Assembly: GCA_963513935.1 (NCBI GenBank)
Contig: OY740774.1
Location: 85,522,890-85,586,889, forward strand
Origin: Aphrophora alni
Lineage: Eukaryota; Arthropoda; Insecta; Hemiptera; Aphrophoridae
Direction: 5' to 3'
DNA: 64,000 nt
In this document: piece by piece, positions 22,440 to 34,964 of the stretch
Layout: the number at the start of each line of letters is the position of its first letter
Position numbering within the stretch: position 1 is the first letter of the stretch
Program-made: the position numbers and the translations under genes
The notes under the pieces: model-generated
The model's database searches: none
What the model was told of the DNA's origin: nothing
Seen by the model: only the letters and a program-made list of their open reading frames with translations

Positions 22440-23075
22440 AGTCTACACACGTTTCGTCATCGTTGATGGCTTCAGGTCATACAATTTCATTCATATTAAT
22501 ACACATAACACACAAAAACACATAATTTATTCTAATTTCAAATACATCTTCTTCAATAGGTTGGCTGCTAAACTGAACCATAACATTTCTACTAGCAGTT
22601 TTATTCTCATTACTTAATATAACTTGTTCACCACTAATCTTAAATGAAAAATAACTATAAGAATTTATGCAGATGGGTTGATTCTGTTTTCATGTAACTT
22701 GTTCCCACTAATCTTAAATGGAAAATAACTATAAGATTTTATGCAGATTGGTTGATTCTGTTTTCATGTTTAAACCAATGAAACTTATCTAAACATTAAA
22801 ATAGAGTCAACATAAATTCTGGTAGCTATTTTACATTTAAGATGTGGTGAAAAAAATATATTAAGCAATGACAAAACTGTGATTAGAAATTTAATAATGG
22901 TATAGTGTTTAACAGCCAACCTGCTAGAAATGACACCCATTTGAAATTAGACTAAATTATATAACATTTAATTTGTGATATGGTTTTGTGTTTGTGTGTC
23001 TCGTGTACTTAATTAATGTGAATCTTATGACCTGATGAAGATTCAATAAGGCGGTAAGTTAACCAAACACTATTT
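22440..23075. repeat. Imperfect inverted repeat (foldback)
   Basis: About 22470-22600 reads as a diverged reverse complement of about 22900-23060; shared blocks include GGTTGGCTG, TCTAATTTCAAAT and CAGGTCATA. The outer parts carry a GATGAAGATT motif. Probably an old foldback or MITE; no duplication found. Confidence 0.5.
22621..22769. repeat. 75-bp tandem duplication
   Basis: AACTTGTTCA(C)CACTAATCTT starts at 22621 and again at 22696. The two units differ at a handful of positions. It lies in the centre of the foldback. Confidence 0.85.
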
Positions 23076-23789
23076 AACCTTAACACAAATAAGTTGATTG
23101 ATGTGCAAGCTACATATGATCGGTGAAGGAACAATACCGCCTATCTACACATTTTTGGTTCTCAACGTTAACATAGTGTTATTAGCCACATTTATGCATC
23201 ATAGTTCAAACAAAATTCGGGTAGATAGTGCAGTTATAGCCTCTAAAACAACACTGCCTATCTGAGTTCTGCCTGAAATACCAACCAACTACTCAGTCGT
23301 CACTACGCTACTGAATGTAACAGGCAAGCTCTTGCAAACATCTTCTTTGTGCACATTTCTCATTATTTCTTTTGTTAAAATATACATAGATTAGTTACTG
23401 TAACAATATTATTATACCGAATTAGTATTTGATTAGTTAAAACTTCGATGATAAAATTAAGTCTGTAGATAGGCGGTATTATTTGAAACAAAATCTATGT
23501 AGTAATACAATGTAGTTAGGCGATATTTTGAAAACGATATGATGATTTATCTCGGAGAGTTAAACTTTACTAATGGATTGTTATATTTAAGGCTATTTTA
23601 AAATCAAATTTAAATCCATAAGCCTATCTTGATCCATTATTAAAAAATAAACAAACTACTGTTCTCAACTAAACTAAACATTGAAATATTAAAATGACTT
23701 AAGAGTGTCACCTAAACAATACGAAAGTACTGGTAGTGTCGTAGAATTAGATTAAGTTTTAACCATACTTAATTGCTTTGTAATTTTTT

Positions 23790-26700
23790 TGTCACAATTG
23801 ATGATGACTTCAGAGAAGTTATTTGACTGAGGATGATATAATACAAACACTCCTTGGCCAAAATACTCCCAATTGATTTTGAGACAAGTGAACTAGATGA
23901 AGATGAAACAGATCATTCTTACGCTCATTTAGAACCTACATCTAAAGGTAACAAAGTAGTTTAATCTGTTTAAAAATAATAATAGGCCTAAAAATTTCAC
24001 AACAATTAATGTGGCCGAATAAGTTTCCTTGAAGGCTGAAAACAACAGTTAGTTGTTGCATAAACTTATACTTCTTCTAAGACTTAATATGCGGTTTGAC
24101 AGTAAGTATCTATTTTAATTAAGATAAGGTGCATTTGGTTATTATTATTTTTTTCTAGATTGAAGCAGCAGCTTATAAGTCTAAAGTTAGTAGTTTTTGG
24201 AAACTATAGTTTGCTATTTAAGAGTGGCTTATTTTTTATTTATGATTGTAATTAATTAGAAAATTTGATTTATACTAAGCAGCTATTTTTAACTGTTTTT
24301 TAAATTTAAAAGTTAAATTAAACTTTTAAATAACCAGTTTTTAAGTTCCGTACAATATTCAAACCTTCTGTTATAATATACCGGTATTGTAAACTTATCA
24401 ACAACCAAGATTATGTCTTCTGTTATAATCTAGCAATGTTGTGAGCTTAACAAGTTTTCTTCTTATTTTCAGATGGAGATGTTTCTATAGAAATGAGTGA
24501 AAAGAAGTGACCAAAAGAGAAGAGCACTAGAAGTTCTTTATTTTGAGAACGGAAAATCAATCAATAGAAGTGGCTGAATCTAACAACCAACCACAAGATC
24601 CTAATTTGGTCAATGAAGTAGACCTGAACAACTCATTTGAATCAAATTCAAATCCAGACTATATTTCCTCATAAAATGTGGACATGGACGATAGTGCCAG
24701 CATGGCATATGCTACACCAGATGTAATTCAAACTACACGAGGCCTAGAAAATGATGAGGAAACAGCACTATTACTGGAAACTAACGACCAACTACAAGTT
24801 CTTTATTCGGAAAATGAAGTAGAGCTGGACAATTTATTTGAATCAGATTCAGTCTCTGACTATATTCCCTTAGAAAATGTGAACATGGACAGTAGTGATG
24901 GCATGGTGATAAATGCTACACATGGTCTAGAAAATGATGAGGAAGCAGCATAATTACCAGAACACAAAAGAAGAAGAAAAATTCTATGAATTGGAAGAAA
25001 AATGTCAATAAAAAGCTTAGAATGATTGGTAAAGTTTATATAGGGTTATCGAGGCACAAAAGAAGGAAAAGTATTCCATGATGAGGACAGAGTAGAATGA
25101 AAAATAAAGGCATCTTGCCAGTCAGCAATATACCAAAAGTCAAAAGTCAGGCATTGTTTCTCACAGGAACAAAGGAAAACAATCTTTCAAAACTTTGAAG
25201 TGGGATGAACAAATTGGGATCAGCGTAAGGTTTATTTTGTGAACATGGTAGCAAAAACTGTGATTATGAGAAAAACCACAGTTATACAAGGTGCTGAAGA
25301 TACCAGCAGAAGAGGTGACACCTTAAAATATTTTTTGACTGTTGGTGATTATAAAAGACAAGTTTGTCAAAAAATGTTCTTGCAAACACAAAACATTAGG
25401 TCTAAAAGAATGGACTGTTTGTTACTGCGTTTCTGGTGACAAATTTTATAGCGACGATATACTAGAAAACCCACGTCAGCTGGCATGGTCCCATAGTGCT
25501 CAAATACATGACCATCTTCTGCAGAAAAGGCAAAAAAACTCTGGCAAAAGAATTCGCTAAATCTTTTCTTGAGAGCCTGGCGAAGTTGCCATAGCACTAC
25601 TGTCAAAAGTCTATATCGCAACTCTGTCTTGAACCAATATTTACAACACAATCTCATAGTTACAGAATAAAGAGGGATCTTTAGTTATAAGCAGAAATCT
25701 CTTTGAAAAACTATTCAAACAAATGAATTGGGCAATTTATCAGCCCAAAAGACAGGTGTGATGTCTGTGTGGGTCATGAAGTTGGTAATGTTAACAATGA
25801 AGTGTACACCGATCATGTAAAATCGAAAAATAAAGCCAGAGAAGAAAAGGACACAAATAAGAAGGAAGCTCAATTGATAATACCATGATTATCGTTCAGA
25901 TGTGCAAGCAGTTAAGCTCTGCCCAACTTTAAATGCTAGTGCCTTGTATTATAAAACCAAATTAAATGTAAACAATTTCACCATGTACAATCTTTCCACG
26001 AAGGAAGTGGTGTTTTTGGTTCAACAAGACATTTGCTGAACTTGTAGCATCAGTGTTTACCACCTGTGACATTGAAACACTCATGTCTATCTTAGGTGAT
26101 GATCCTAAACCTGTAATCTTATGGTCTGACGGTTTCCCATATCAAAACAAGAATGCAGTGTTTTCTAATGCTCTTCTGCATTTGGAAGTAGAAAAAAACA
26201 TCACAATAGAGCAGAAATATCTGGTAAAGGGTCACACCCTAATGGAGTGTGACTCAGTTCACACCACCATTGAAACTGCATTTAAGAGCAAAGCAATAGA
26301 CCTCCCAATTCAACACTTCCAAATCTCGCAAGAGGCCAGAATAAAATCGTTTCCATATCAAAGTTCTTGACCCGCACTTACTTCAAGGATTTTTCGAAGA
26401 AAGTCACTTTGATTTATGACTCTGTCAGGCCTGGCCGAGGTAAAGGTGACCTAATGGTTACGATATAGCAGCTATCAGATATAATCCCAATGGGAGAATG
26501 GAAACAAAGCTAGGTTTCAAAAAGTCAAGCTATGTAGAGTTTATCTAGGCGACCAAAGCAAAATGAGTTTGTCAATACTGAATTTCCTTTAATGTATAAA
26601 CAAAAAAATCCCAGTAAAAACTTCACATTTTAAAGATCTACAAGATTTAAAGTGTGTGATCCCCCAGGACTGCCAGGCATTCAATGACCAACTATCTCAT

Positions 26701-26790
26701 TATGAGAAAAAGTGTAAGACAGTTGTTGGTTGCCTTAAAATAAGATTGAGTTTTACATGAATTATCATGTTTCATTTAGGACGTTTGTTG
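23790..26790 (+). pseudogene. DDE/RNase H-like transposase-family gene, decayed
   Basis: A multiply frameshifted gene. The acidic N terminus (about 23840-23948: IDFETSELDEDETDHSYAHL) probably ends at a donor GTAACA, and the frame resumes after TTTTCAG at 24472, which suggests an intron. Then come acidic repeats (24560-24950), the block GDYKRQVCQKMFLQT at about 25345, YRSDVQAVKLCP then ALYYKTKLNVNNFT at about 25900-25985, LWSDGFPYQNKNAVFSNALL (26115-26180), TIEQKYLVKGHTLMECDSVH then TTIE (to 26280), and SVRPGRGKGD at about 26430. I recognise this order from an expanded, unnamed family in insect genomes. DVQ, SDG and the E of ECDS/TTIE could form a DDE triad. The function is inferred. Confidence 0.65.
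24560..24950 (+). repeat. Intragenic ~200-bp duplication encoding acidic repeats
   Basis: The protein-level unit (ETNDQLQ..., NEVELDNLFESDS..DYI, NVNMDSSD, GLENDEE) appears twice in a row with moderate divergence, within the N-terminal part of the decayed transposase-like gene. Confidence 0.7.
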
Positions 26791-27520
26791 TGAACTCATT
26801 TTGATGACTATGAAATATATATAATATTATGCTCTTCTGTTGTTAGTTTCTAAGACTATTGTTGTAGGCCTCATAAAAAATTAAGACTGTGCACATTAGT
26901 CATTCTTAATTAAGGTAGTTGTAATATTTTTTTAAAATAAATGATTTCTTATTCAAAGTTATTAGCTTTTCAATACGGTTGTAATTTTGATTTATTACAG
27001 GCTATTTTTTGTTGTACTATTATGTTATATAGCCCCCTAATAGTGATTTGATTATTAAACTAAAACTTCATTTTCAATTTTCTTAATGTAGTCTTATTTT
27101 AAGACTTTCAATGTTTAAAAAAGTTGATCTTTTGTTTAATGCCAAGACTAGAGTCATAATTTCATATAGCTTAATTATTGTGATGTCATTAGATTAACAA
27201 GTGATGACTGTATTCTTTATCTTCTTCTCGATATTTTGCTTTTCAATAGAATGTCTTCGTTGTAATAAAAAGTTAAGACTGTTCATTAAAAGGCATTGAT
27301 TTATTGAGGTCATCAAGTTGGTAATTACGATTAGTTTGAATTTATGTTGTAAACAATACAGAACAATTTATTTCTGATTTATTATTATAATTCACTATTT
27401 TAAACAGTTCTTGTTTTATTATAGCCTAAGTGCAAAATGTTCTATAAAAATTTAAAGCTAATACCGCTCTACTACAAAATTTATACCACCTATCTATAGA
27501 GAAAAAAAAGTAACAATATC

Positions 27521-29142
27521 ACCTAAGTGGAATAACAAAGTGCAGAGTATTAAAAAAGTGTTCAAAATTAGGTTATATTGTTTATTTAACATATTTTAAA
27601 GTGTACAAAAAAAAATATGAGAAAATTCTTCGCATGATATAAATGACACAGTTTTTTGCGTCTCCTGTAAAGTTTCAGACTTGTCGTCCTATAGGAAACT
27701 GCTCCATTCACAGAAACAGAGTGCTTAAGTGTTCCAAGTTGTGGCCAGTTCGTTCCACAACTTTTTCTTGTGGGGTTACCAGGATGACAGTATCCTAAAC
27801 TATTCCGGAAATGCAAAGAAAAATTCGGCACTTTTAAAAATATATAATAATGTAAATAAATCGGTTTCCCATAATGTTATGTTTCTTTTTGATCAGCCTA
27901 TATATAAAAGAAATACAATAAATGCTACATTCATACAGGGTTAATTTCTACTTTACAGAAATCACATCTGAACATTTATTTTACTATGGTACAATGCTTT
28001 GAGTAAATTTGCCAAATGTGTTGTAAAAATTATGTATACAGTTATAGAAAAATACAAAGCTGAATAAAGGCTGATATTTATAACCATACAAAACAAATTA
28101 CACGGCTATTAAAAAGATGTTTTTGATTATAAATAATTATATAAAATACCTCTATGCACGACATTGTAGACGTTTCAAGGTTGCTACAGCTGTAGATATA
28201 ATAAAATTCCTAGACTTTCACAAGCCCATATTTAATAATTCAATTATTTTAATCTTTGTTAATTTTGTAATAGAATAGGCCGGATTGTTTATTTTCAAAC
28301 TTATTAGAAATCCACCATCGAAGAAAAAGCATGCTCTTTATATCTGAAGGGCCTTGAATTTTGAAATGCACCTTATACAAATTTGTAATTTTTCTTTAAA
28401 AATATTTATAATATTTTCCTAAAACAAGTATTGAAAAAAATAATCAAGCCATTTTACATGTTCCGATTACTTTATACTAGCTTTAAAAAAATAATTGGTA
28501 TCTATGAAAGGTTCTGTTGAGTGAAATTGTATTTATAACAAGTTTTAAAATTATCAGAAAAACTAAAAAAAATCACGAAGTATTCTGAAGATATTTAGTT
28601 ACCGGTAATCAATTAAAATAGTGGATTTTTCCTTTGAGCGAAATAAAACTGGCACACATTGTAACTTAGAATGTCAATGCTTTTTGAGATACTGAACACA
28701 AATTTCGCTACAACTTAAAAAAAAAAAAAAAATTGTACTAAAAAATATAACCTCAAAAGTAATTTTACATTTTTTCTTAGATTACCAATATAAACACTAA
28801 ATAAATAATACATTGTAGGACAACATTGTCGGTTTACAGTTATTTCATGCTGATATGTTTTTACCCAAACAGAATTTTATTATGTATATTTTAACCAAAC
28901 GTACCATTCACACCAAGCTTTCAAAAACAAACAAAATATAACAATCTAGAATCACATCTATGAACAAACCTACTTTCAATATTTATATATACACCATTTT
29001 ATCAATTAACAAAACAATTCTGTTGTTGAGTATAAAATAAAAAATACTGACAATATAAGACCGTAAAGCCTAAAATTAAGGTATAATTTTTACAATTTTT
29101 CTCAGTTTTTTATACAAATTTTTATCTTAATAATTAAAACAT

Positions 29143-29175
<33 letters not shown>

Positions 29176-29220
29176 AACTATAAGCAGGTTTTAGTTGCTA
29201 TGTGGAATATTATATCCTTA
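27521..29220 (-). other. Presumed 3' UTR and downstream flank of host gene
   Basis: Follows the host stop codon on the minus strand. AT-rich, without coding motifs. AATAAA-type signals occur on the minus strand, for example at 28876-28881; none can be chosen from sequence alone. A (TA)n run lies at 29142-29166. Confidence 0.4.
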
Positions 29221-29249
29221 TTAATGTGGTGGTGACGATTCACTTGAAC
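29221..29249 (-). CDS. Host gene terminal exon
   Basis: Acceptor TTATTTTTCTAG precedes the exon. It completes the split Gly codon from the previous exon, then encodes SSESSPPH and TAA (complement at 29221-29223). Phase fits exactly, which is the main support for so short a coding exon. Confidence 0.72.
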
Positions 29250-32200
29250 CTAGAAAAATAACATTATTAATGAAACAAAATTTAAGCAGAGAAAATCTTT
29301 ATTTGGATCTAATTTGAAAAGTCAAAACAGTTACACAGAGTACGAAAATATTTACATGATTAAAAAAAAAATTGAATCAATTAATACAGATATAAAAAGT
29401 GCCATATAGAAAATGAAACACTATTTTTATCTCATATTTAACAGCTCCTAATCGGTGGTGAAACCAATTTCTAAAATTTTTAATAAGTCAAGTAATACAA
29501 CCCATTACAATCTCATTTCAACTGACTTTAAAAAAAATTATACCAATAATTGTGGGAAAAAAATGTGGTCTAAAATAATAAACCAATTATATTCCAAATA
29601 ATGTGTTTTGGATTTTCAAGTAAGAAATAACAAAAATTTTACAATACCGATGCTGGTACAAACTTTGACTGGTCAAAAGAATGGGTTATCTTTAGTTTTT
29701 TGTTGAAGGACAGCCAATATATCAATAAAAAATGAATTAATTTACTACAACATGCAAGAGTTTGCTCTCTGTTCCTATTACCCCCCCCCCATTACTTTGA
29801 ATTTATATGATTTCGTAAATCTGAAGCCACATTTGATTTTCTGTTAAAGTTAACAAAACATTATATGCTTTGGGGAAACTTTAGTGATAGGTTGGTAAAT
29901 TACCAAGAATTAATTTCTTTTTAGCAATAAAAAGAAAATAGAAAAAAAAGCAATAGAAATGGCAGCGCATAATGTACTTCACAATGTGTACCTAAAACAA
30001 CCCGCCATTTCTGATTGGATACATCTTTTGAGATGCGGTTTGCGGCATTCAACTCTACTAACTGAGCTCTTTGAAATGAGGTATCACTCGACCCGTGCTT
30101 ACATTTAAGATTCCTATGACTTCCTCTGTTGGCCGTCCTCCTAAGGTTGTCATGTCATGGCAATAGCAAAGAAAAATAGTTTACATTGCCATATGACACT
30201 GTGCAAAGTTTATAGATGTTTTCTGCTATGGTTTGTAAAATATTAAGCCGTACCCAGACTTTTCAAACACGTTGTATATTACCTTACATGTCAAGCTCAA
30301 TATTTATTTATAATCTTTGTATTGTTAAATGAAATTAATAAATTGAGATAGTGAACAGTGTTTACGAAACATTTCAGAATTTTTTGGTACTCTAGGTACT
30401 ATAATACATCCTGTACATAATTTTCAAATTTAAGAGTTCTTACAACTACAAATATGAATACGTAAAAGTTCCAAAACCAGTTAAGAAAGAAGCAGTGCGA
30501 CAACACAAAATATGAGAATTTTGTTAAATATAATACAAAAGCAAACATCTATCTAAACTCATGCTATACAACAAGAAAATCTTAAAACTAAAAACAAAGA
30601 AAGGAATAAGTAGATATTGAGAGCATGAGATAAATACAAATATATATGTAAAGGAAGAAGGAAAATCAGTTGGCCAATAAAAACTGCCATCATGCTTGGA
30701 AGTTCTGTCAAGAGAGTATTTCAATATTCTGTTGTCCTCAGTTATAAAGAAATAGGGTAGGGAGGAGAGTTAGAAGGCCTTCTCAAGCTTTGGTTACATT
30801 TTCAAAATTAAAAACTATATATAATAATATATTTTGTTTTTGTACACACCCTAGAAGTGGACATAATAGTTTTTAAAAGCATTTGTTAATCTACTAAAAC
30901 ATAAACGGTACAAAAAGATTGTACAAACTTTCCTGCTTACCAATTCCCAAAAATAAATCAAAACTAACTGTCACTAAAACATCATTTCGGTAGTTTTGGT
31001 GCAAATTATCCATGGACATCATCTTGAAAAGAATATTTAACTTGCTTCAATTATTGTACTAATGGCAGTAGTTAAGGTTAATCTTTATTTTTGTCAATAT
31101 TCCTGAACCGTAATACTTATTTAGTCTATATTTTTGCACACAAATTATTAATAATAATAGTCACATTTTGTTAAAATTGGAATGAAATAGCAGCCTCATG
31201 GTTGATAACACACGGACCAGCATTTTTGGTGAGTTAGAGACCAATAAATATTGTTTGGGTCTTCAGAGGTTAAACTTTATTAAAATAGTAGACCTGATTT
31301 TGAGGAAATCATAATTTTGAGTTATCAAAATGGATCTCAAAACAAATATATATTGTTACAACAAATTATATCGGCTTGTGAGGTAAAAAGATTCTAGAAT
31401 ATTCCAAATCCAAACGATGTCATCAATGATAAAAAAAAATACACTCTTCAAGAAAACTCCAACCGATACAGTCTACCTGAATTAAGGCAGAGTATGGCGT
31501 GGTTATGAGTTGATTATTTTGAAATCTTAGGATAATAACAAAAGTTACTATCCGAAGACAATATCAAAGTATAGTATTTAACCTGAAAAAAAAAAACAAA
31601 AAAAAACAACCTCTTTTACAAAACGTATCGTTGCAATGTAAAAATTAATTTTAGTAAGAAATTTTGCCGCTCCCAATCAAGAGTCCATATGGAGCCTCTC
31701 CCAATTGTGAAAATTGTTGATGGAATTAAATTCTTTGGCCTCAGAAATTAAATTTGGCTCCTCACTTCCCAAGCAAAAGTGGTTGATACTCTATCTTATA
31801 GGATAGGTCCACTTCTTTGTCATCTCTAAATTTAATTCTCAATTAGAAGTTAGAATCGACAGCTTCAAGTACTGTATTTACCAAACAAATAATATTCTCG
31901 AATTACTAGGAAACGGGTAAAAAAAAATAAAGATAAACCTAAAACTCCTAGAACCCTTTCTAGAGAATAATTTTAATCAGAAGAAAATGTTAAGGAACAC
32001 ATTTCCAACAAAGGTAGAATTTGAAATAATTTGGTTTTTCTTATTAATTACAACATAATTGATTGCAACCATCGCACAGTGCTGTATTTTTATTCTTTTA
32101 GACACATGTTTTTTTCAAAAAATATCCTATGAGAAATTTGTTTAGCAAAAACAAATGAAGCACAGAAAATGACCTCCGGTGGAAGGTACTTTTAGATGCA

Positions 32201-33983
32201 GACATGAATATTTTCTCACCTATACCACTGGCAGTCACCCAGGGTCAAATTAATTTTCATTTTCTGCAAAATTGGGTCATTTTTAGCTTGGAGAACAGCA
32301 AAAAAAAAAAAAAAAATGGAAGGATTAAGAGTATAACAAAATGCAGTATTTCAAAATAAATTGAAAAAATGAGATATTGTGCTTATATAGTTGCTCACAA
32401 AGTTAGGTCTTTTGAACTGTAAAGTATCTTGAATGTGACTGAGGAACTTTAGGTATTTTGTCTAATGCGTTAGTCATGGTGTGTACTCGGTACAGGAATA
32501 AAAGATAACAGTGAACAACTTTAGTTTTATGGCACATTTGCCATTAGTTTTTAATCTCGAGGATGTGGAAGGTTAGGTTAGGTTCTTAAACTCTCATCAC
32601 CAATGATCATTGTGTAGAGGACTATATACAAAACATTGGTGGAGTACACTTAGGTATCACTCAGATAATTTTGTCATGAAAATCTGACTCTTGCTCACAA
32701 GTTAACTATTAGTGACTGGATGCTGGAGAGTAAAAATTCACGTAAATTCGTGACGTGTTCTTCTGTGGGATTAATTCAGCTTTGACATTTTAAAACCTCA
32801 TAATTACAAATGTACAATTCTTCTAAAAGTATATACTCATAAGTCTTTGCAAATTGTTTAACACCACAGTAGAAACAGAAACCTATACATTTTTTTTATG
32901 TACAAAAAATGTGGTGCTCACAAAAAAATAAAATAAAATCAGTGCAATTATTTACGCAGTGCCTTCACCAGTAGTGGCTGCATGCATACCTCAGCTTCCT
33001 TACCTGGAAATGGCCACCCAAACTGTAAATTGTTGGTTAAACCTAGAAGATGCTGGTCATCATTGCTAAAGCCTAATTGTGGGAAATACACAGGGCGGTG
33101 AGGATGACCTGCTAAACATAAGGTAACTATTACCTACCATTTGTGTCTCTCTTCAAGACCAGTCAAATCAATTATGGTTAAACAGTTTGACTTAGTATAA
33201 TTTCTCATATATTTGTGAGTAAAATCAAGTGTTGTAATATAGTTTAATTCTTCGACTTAGCAAATAACTTTAGCTAAGTCTTTTTTATATGTCTACAAAA
33301 TATGTAATTCAAATTTTTGAAAAATCCAACACAATTTTTTAAAACTAGTATTAATTATTTTCAAAGCCCTTGTATCCTCACTTTTTGCAGGCATTCATAA
33401 TATATAATCCAAATTTTGAACAATTGGCACCATTTTCCAAACATGTGGCAAACTTTATTTTTATAAATTAAAAGAATTTGACTGCCATTTCGGAAAATAG
33501 CATTGGATTTAAAAAATTTAGATTAAATATTATGAAACTTCTCGATGACTCACTTTTCGAGGCTTTCAAAATATGTAATACATTTTTTTAAATTTTAATG
33601 CTATACTATTTTTATTGCAGTTGGATTAAAAAAATAACCGATTTTGTTTAACTTTTCAGACAAGCATAAGACGTAAATGTATTATCTAATCACTATCAAA
33701 TTTTTAAATAATCTTTATACAAGTGTTTTATACGGAATACTGGAATTTCAGATTTGTAGGGTGATAAAACAAAAAAAAAAAAAGTTTTAAATTCATTGCA
33801 TAGGTGTCCAAGTCACACAACTACACAAAATATAGTTATATTTAGTATAAATATAACTAAATTAACCTGTTATCAGTCGTGTGACTTCATTCAGCTTAAG
33901 TCTATGATGCATTTCGAAACATATGTTTCATCATCAGATTCTTTAAAACCATAAAAGTTCATATCACATACACAAAAAACAAA
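29250..33983. other. Host intron, no gene seen
   Basis: Part of the 10.2-kb last intron. It contains poly-A/T runs and a GC-richer block at about 29955-30180 that looks like a dispersed repeat of unknown class (its minus strand contains AGCTCAGTTAGTAGAGTTGA). I cannot classify it. Confidence 0.4.
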
Positions 33984-33985
33984 TA

Positions 33986-34037
33986 CAGTGAAACCCCTCA
34001 AACCCGAACCCCGCAAATCCAAAATCCCGGGAAATTC
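33986..34037. repeat. Solo pogo/Tigger-like terminal repeat
   Basis: Preceded by TA, it begins CAGTGAAACCCCTCAAACCC and continues with GAACCCCGCAAATCC and CCCGGGAAATTCGAA. This is the look of a pogo-type terminal inverted repeat (TA target, CAGT start). No partner copy is visible, and it abuts the piggyBac transposase remnant directly. Confidence 0.6.
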
Positions 34038-34964
34038 GAACTGGTTTTTGTGGCTAATGGTTATATTTACAATTTTCTTCCCTATTTTGGAAAAGATGAT
34101 ATAATCCCAAACTCTAACTTTTTGAAAACTACACAGATTGTCAAAGCTCTATCCCAATCTGTCATTATGAAAGACCCAAATGACCCTATTACAGGTTTAC
34201 ATGCAACACAGACCAGTATTACACTAGTTCTGAATTGGCGAATGAGTTACTGGGTTTGAAATGTTTTTTTGATGGGAATGGTTATGACAAACCATAGTAA
34301 AATGCCTACCAATCTGAAAGAAAATGAAAAAAGGAACAGTTGTAGGTAGAAGAATATAGATATCTTGGTTTTATCTTGGCGAGATAAGCATGTTGTTCAC
34401 AAAAAGTAAAGGTAATAAATAAATCAAAAATGAAGAAGGTTCTTACTAGTTGGCGAAACAAACCACTCAACACAAAACTAAACATTGTTTTAGATTATAT
34501 AAAACATATGGGTGCTGTGGATAGAAGCGACCAATTCATTGCTTCTTATCAATGTATACACAAAACCAACATGTGGTACCGGAAATTTTTATTATTTTTT
34601 TGGTTACTGGAGGTGGCAATTGTAAACTCATACATTTTATACAAAGATTTACAACAGAAGGGCCATTCAACACCTATGACACACACAGTTCAGAAAAAGT
34701 TTGGTTCTTGACCTTGTCCATGACAAAATGATTTCAAATTCAAATAAACAAAAAGGGAGATGTTTAGCTCAAGGTCCCCTTGAAGAAAGATTACATGGTC
34801 ATCATTTAATAGAAAAATGAAACAAGTTTTTTCGGTGTGTTGTTTGTACCAAGAAGGGAGCTTGCCGCAAAACACACTATGCCTGTAAGACTTCTATGGT
34901 GAAACCCGCCCTGCATCCTGACATCTGTTTTGAGGAGTACCACACAAATAAGTTTTATGATTAA
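34038..34964 (+). pseudogene. piggyBac-family transposase, C-terminal half (remnant)
   Basis: Reads ELVFVANGYIYNFLPYFGKD, then, with frame changes, DQYYTSSELANELLGLKCFF (about 34210-34265), ILVLSWRDKHVVHKK (34355-34410), VLDYIKHMGAVDRSDQF, YRKFLLFFWLLEVAIVNSYI, and a cysteine-rich tail RCVVCTKKGACRKTHYACK then HPDICFEEYHTNKFYD and stop TAA at 34962-34964. The tail fits the C-terminal zinc-binding domain of piggyBac-like (PGBD) transposases. The N-terminal half with the first catalytic Asp is missing. This is a different lineage from the transposase at 17-18.7 kb. Its stop codon lies inside the TTAA used by the element inserted next to it. Confidence 0.87.

Larger units (their letters stand above)
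23133..27520 (+). mobile_element. Candidate transposon carrying a DDE-like gene
   Basis: AATACCGCCTATCTACA at 23133-23149 is inverted at 23464-23480. A related inverted motif lies on the far side of the coding remnant: at about 27463-27505 the reverse strand reads TAGATAGGTGGTATAAATTT then GTAGTAGAGCGGTATT. These motifs bracket the transposase-like pseudogene at 23790-26790, so they may be the subterminal repeats of the element that carried it. Outer ends and any target duplication are not resolved. Confidence 0.5.

Noticed and set aside
30020..30075. tRNA-like A-box text (AGCTCAGTTAGTAGAG on minus strand)
   Set aside because: The B-box-like text lies on the wrong side, and no cloverleaf can be drawn; treated as an unclassified repeat.
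32572..32590. GGTTAGGTTAGGTT, like insect TTAGG telomere repeat (also near 38.75 kb)
   Set aside because: Only two to three units; no array and no telomeric context.
34430..34711. Treating the 93-codon ORF as an intact gene
   Set aside because: It is an internal slice of a longer frameshifted piggyBac transposase.
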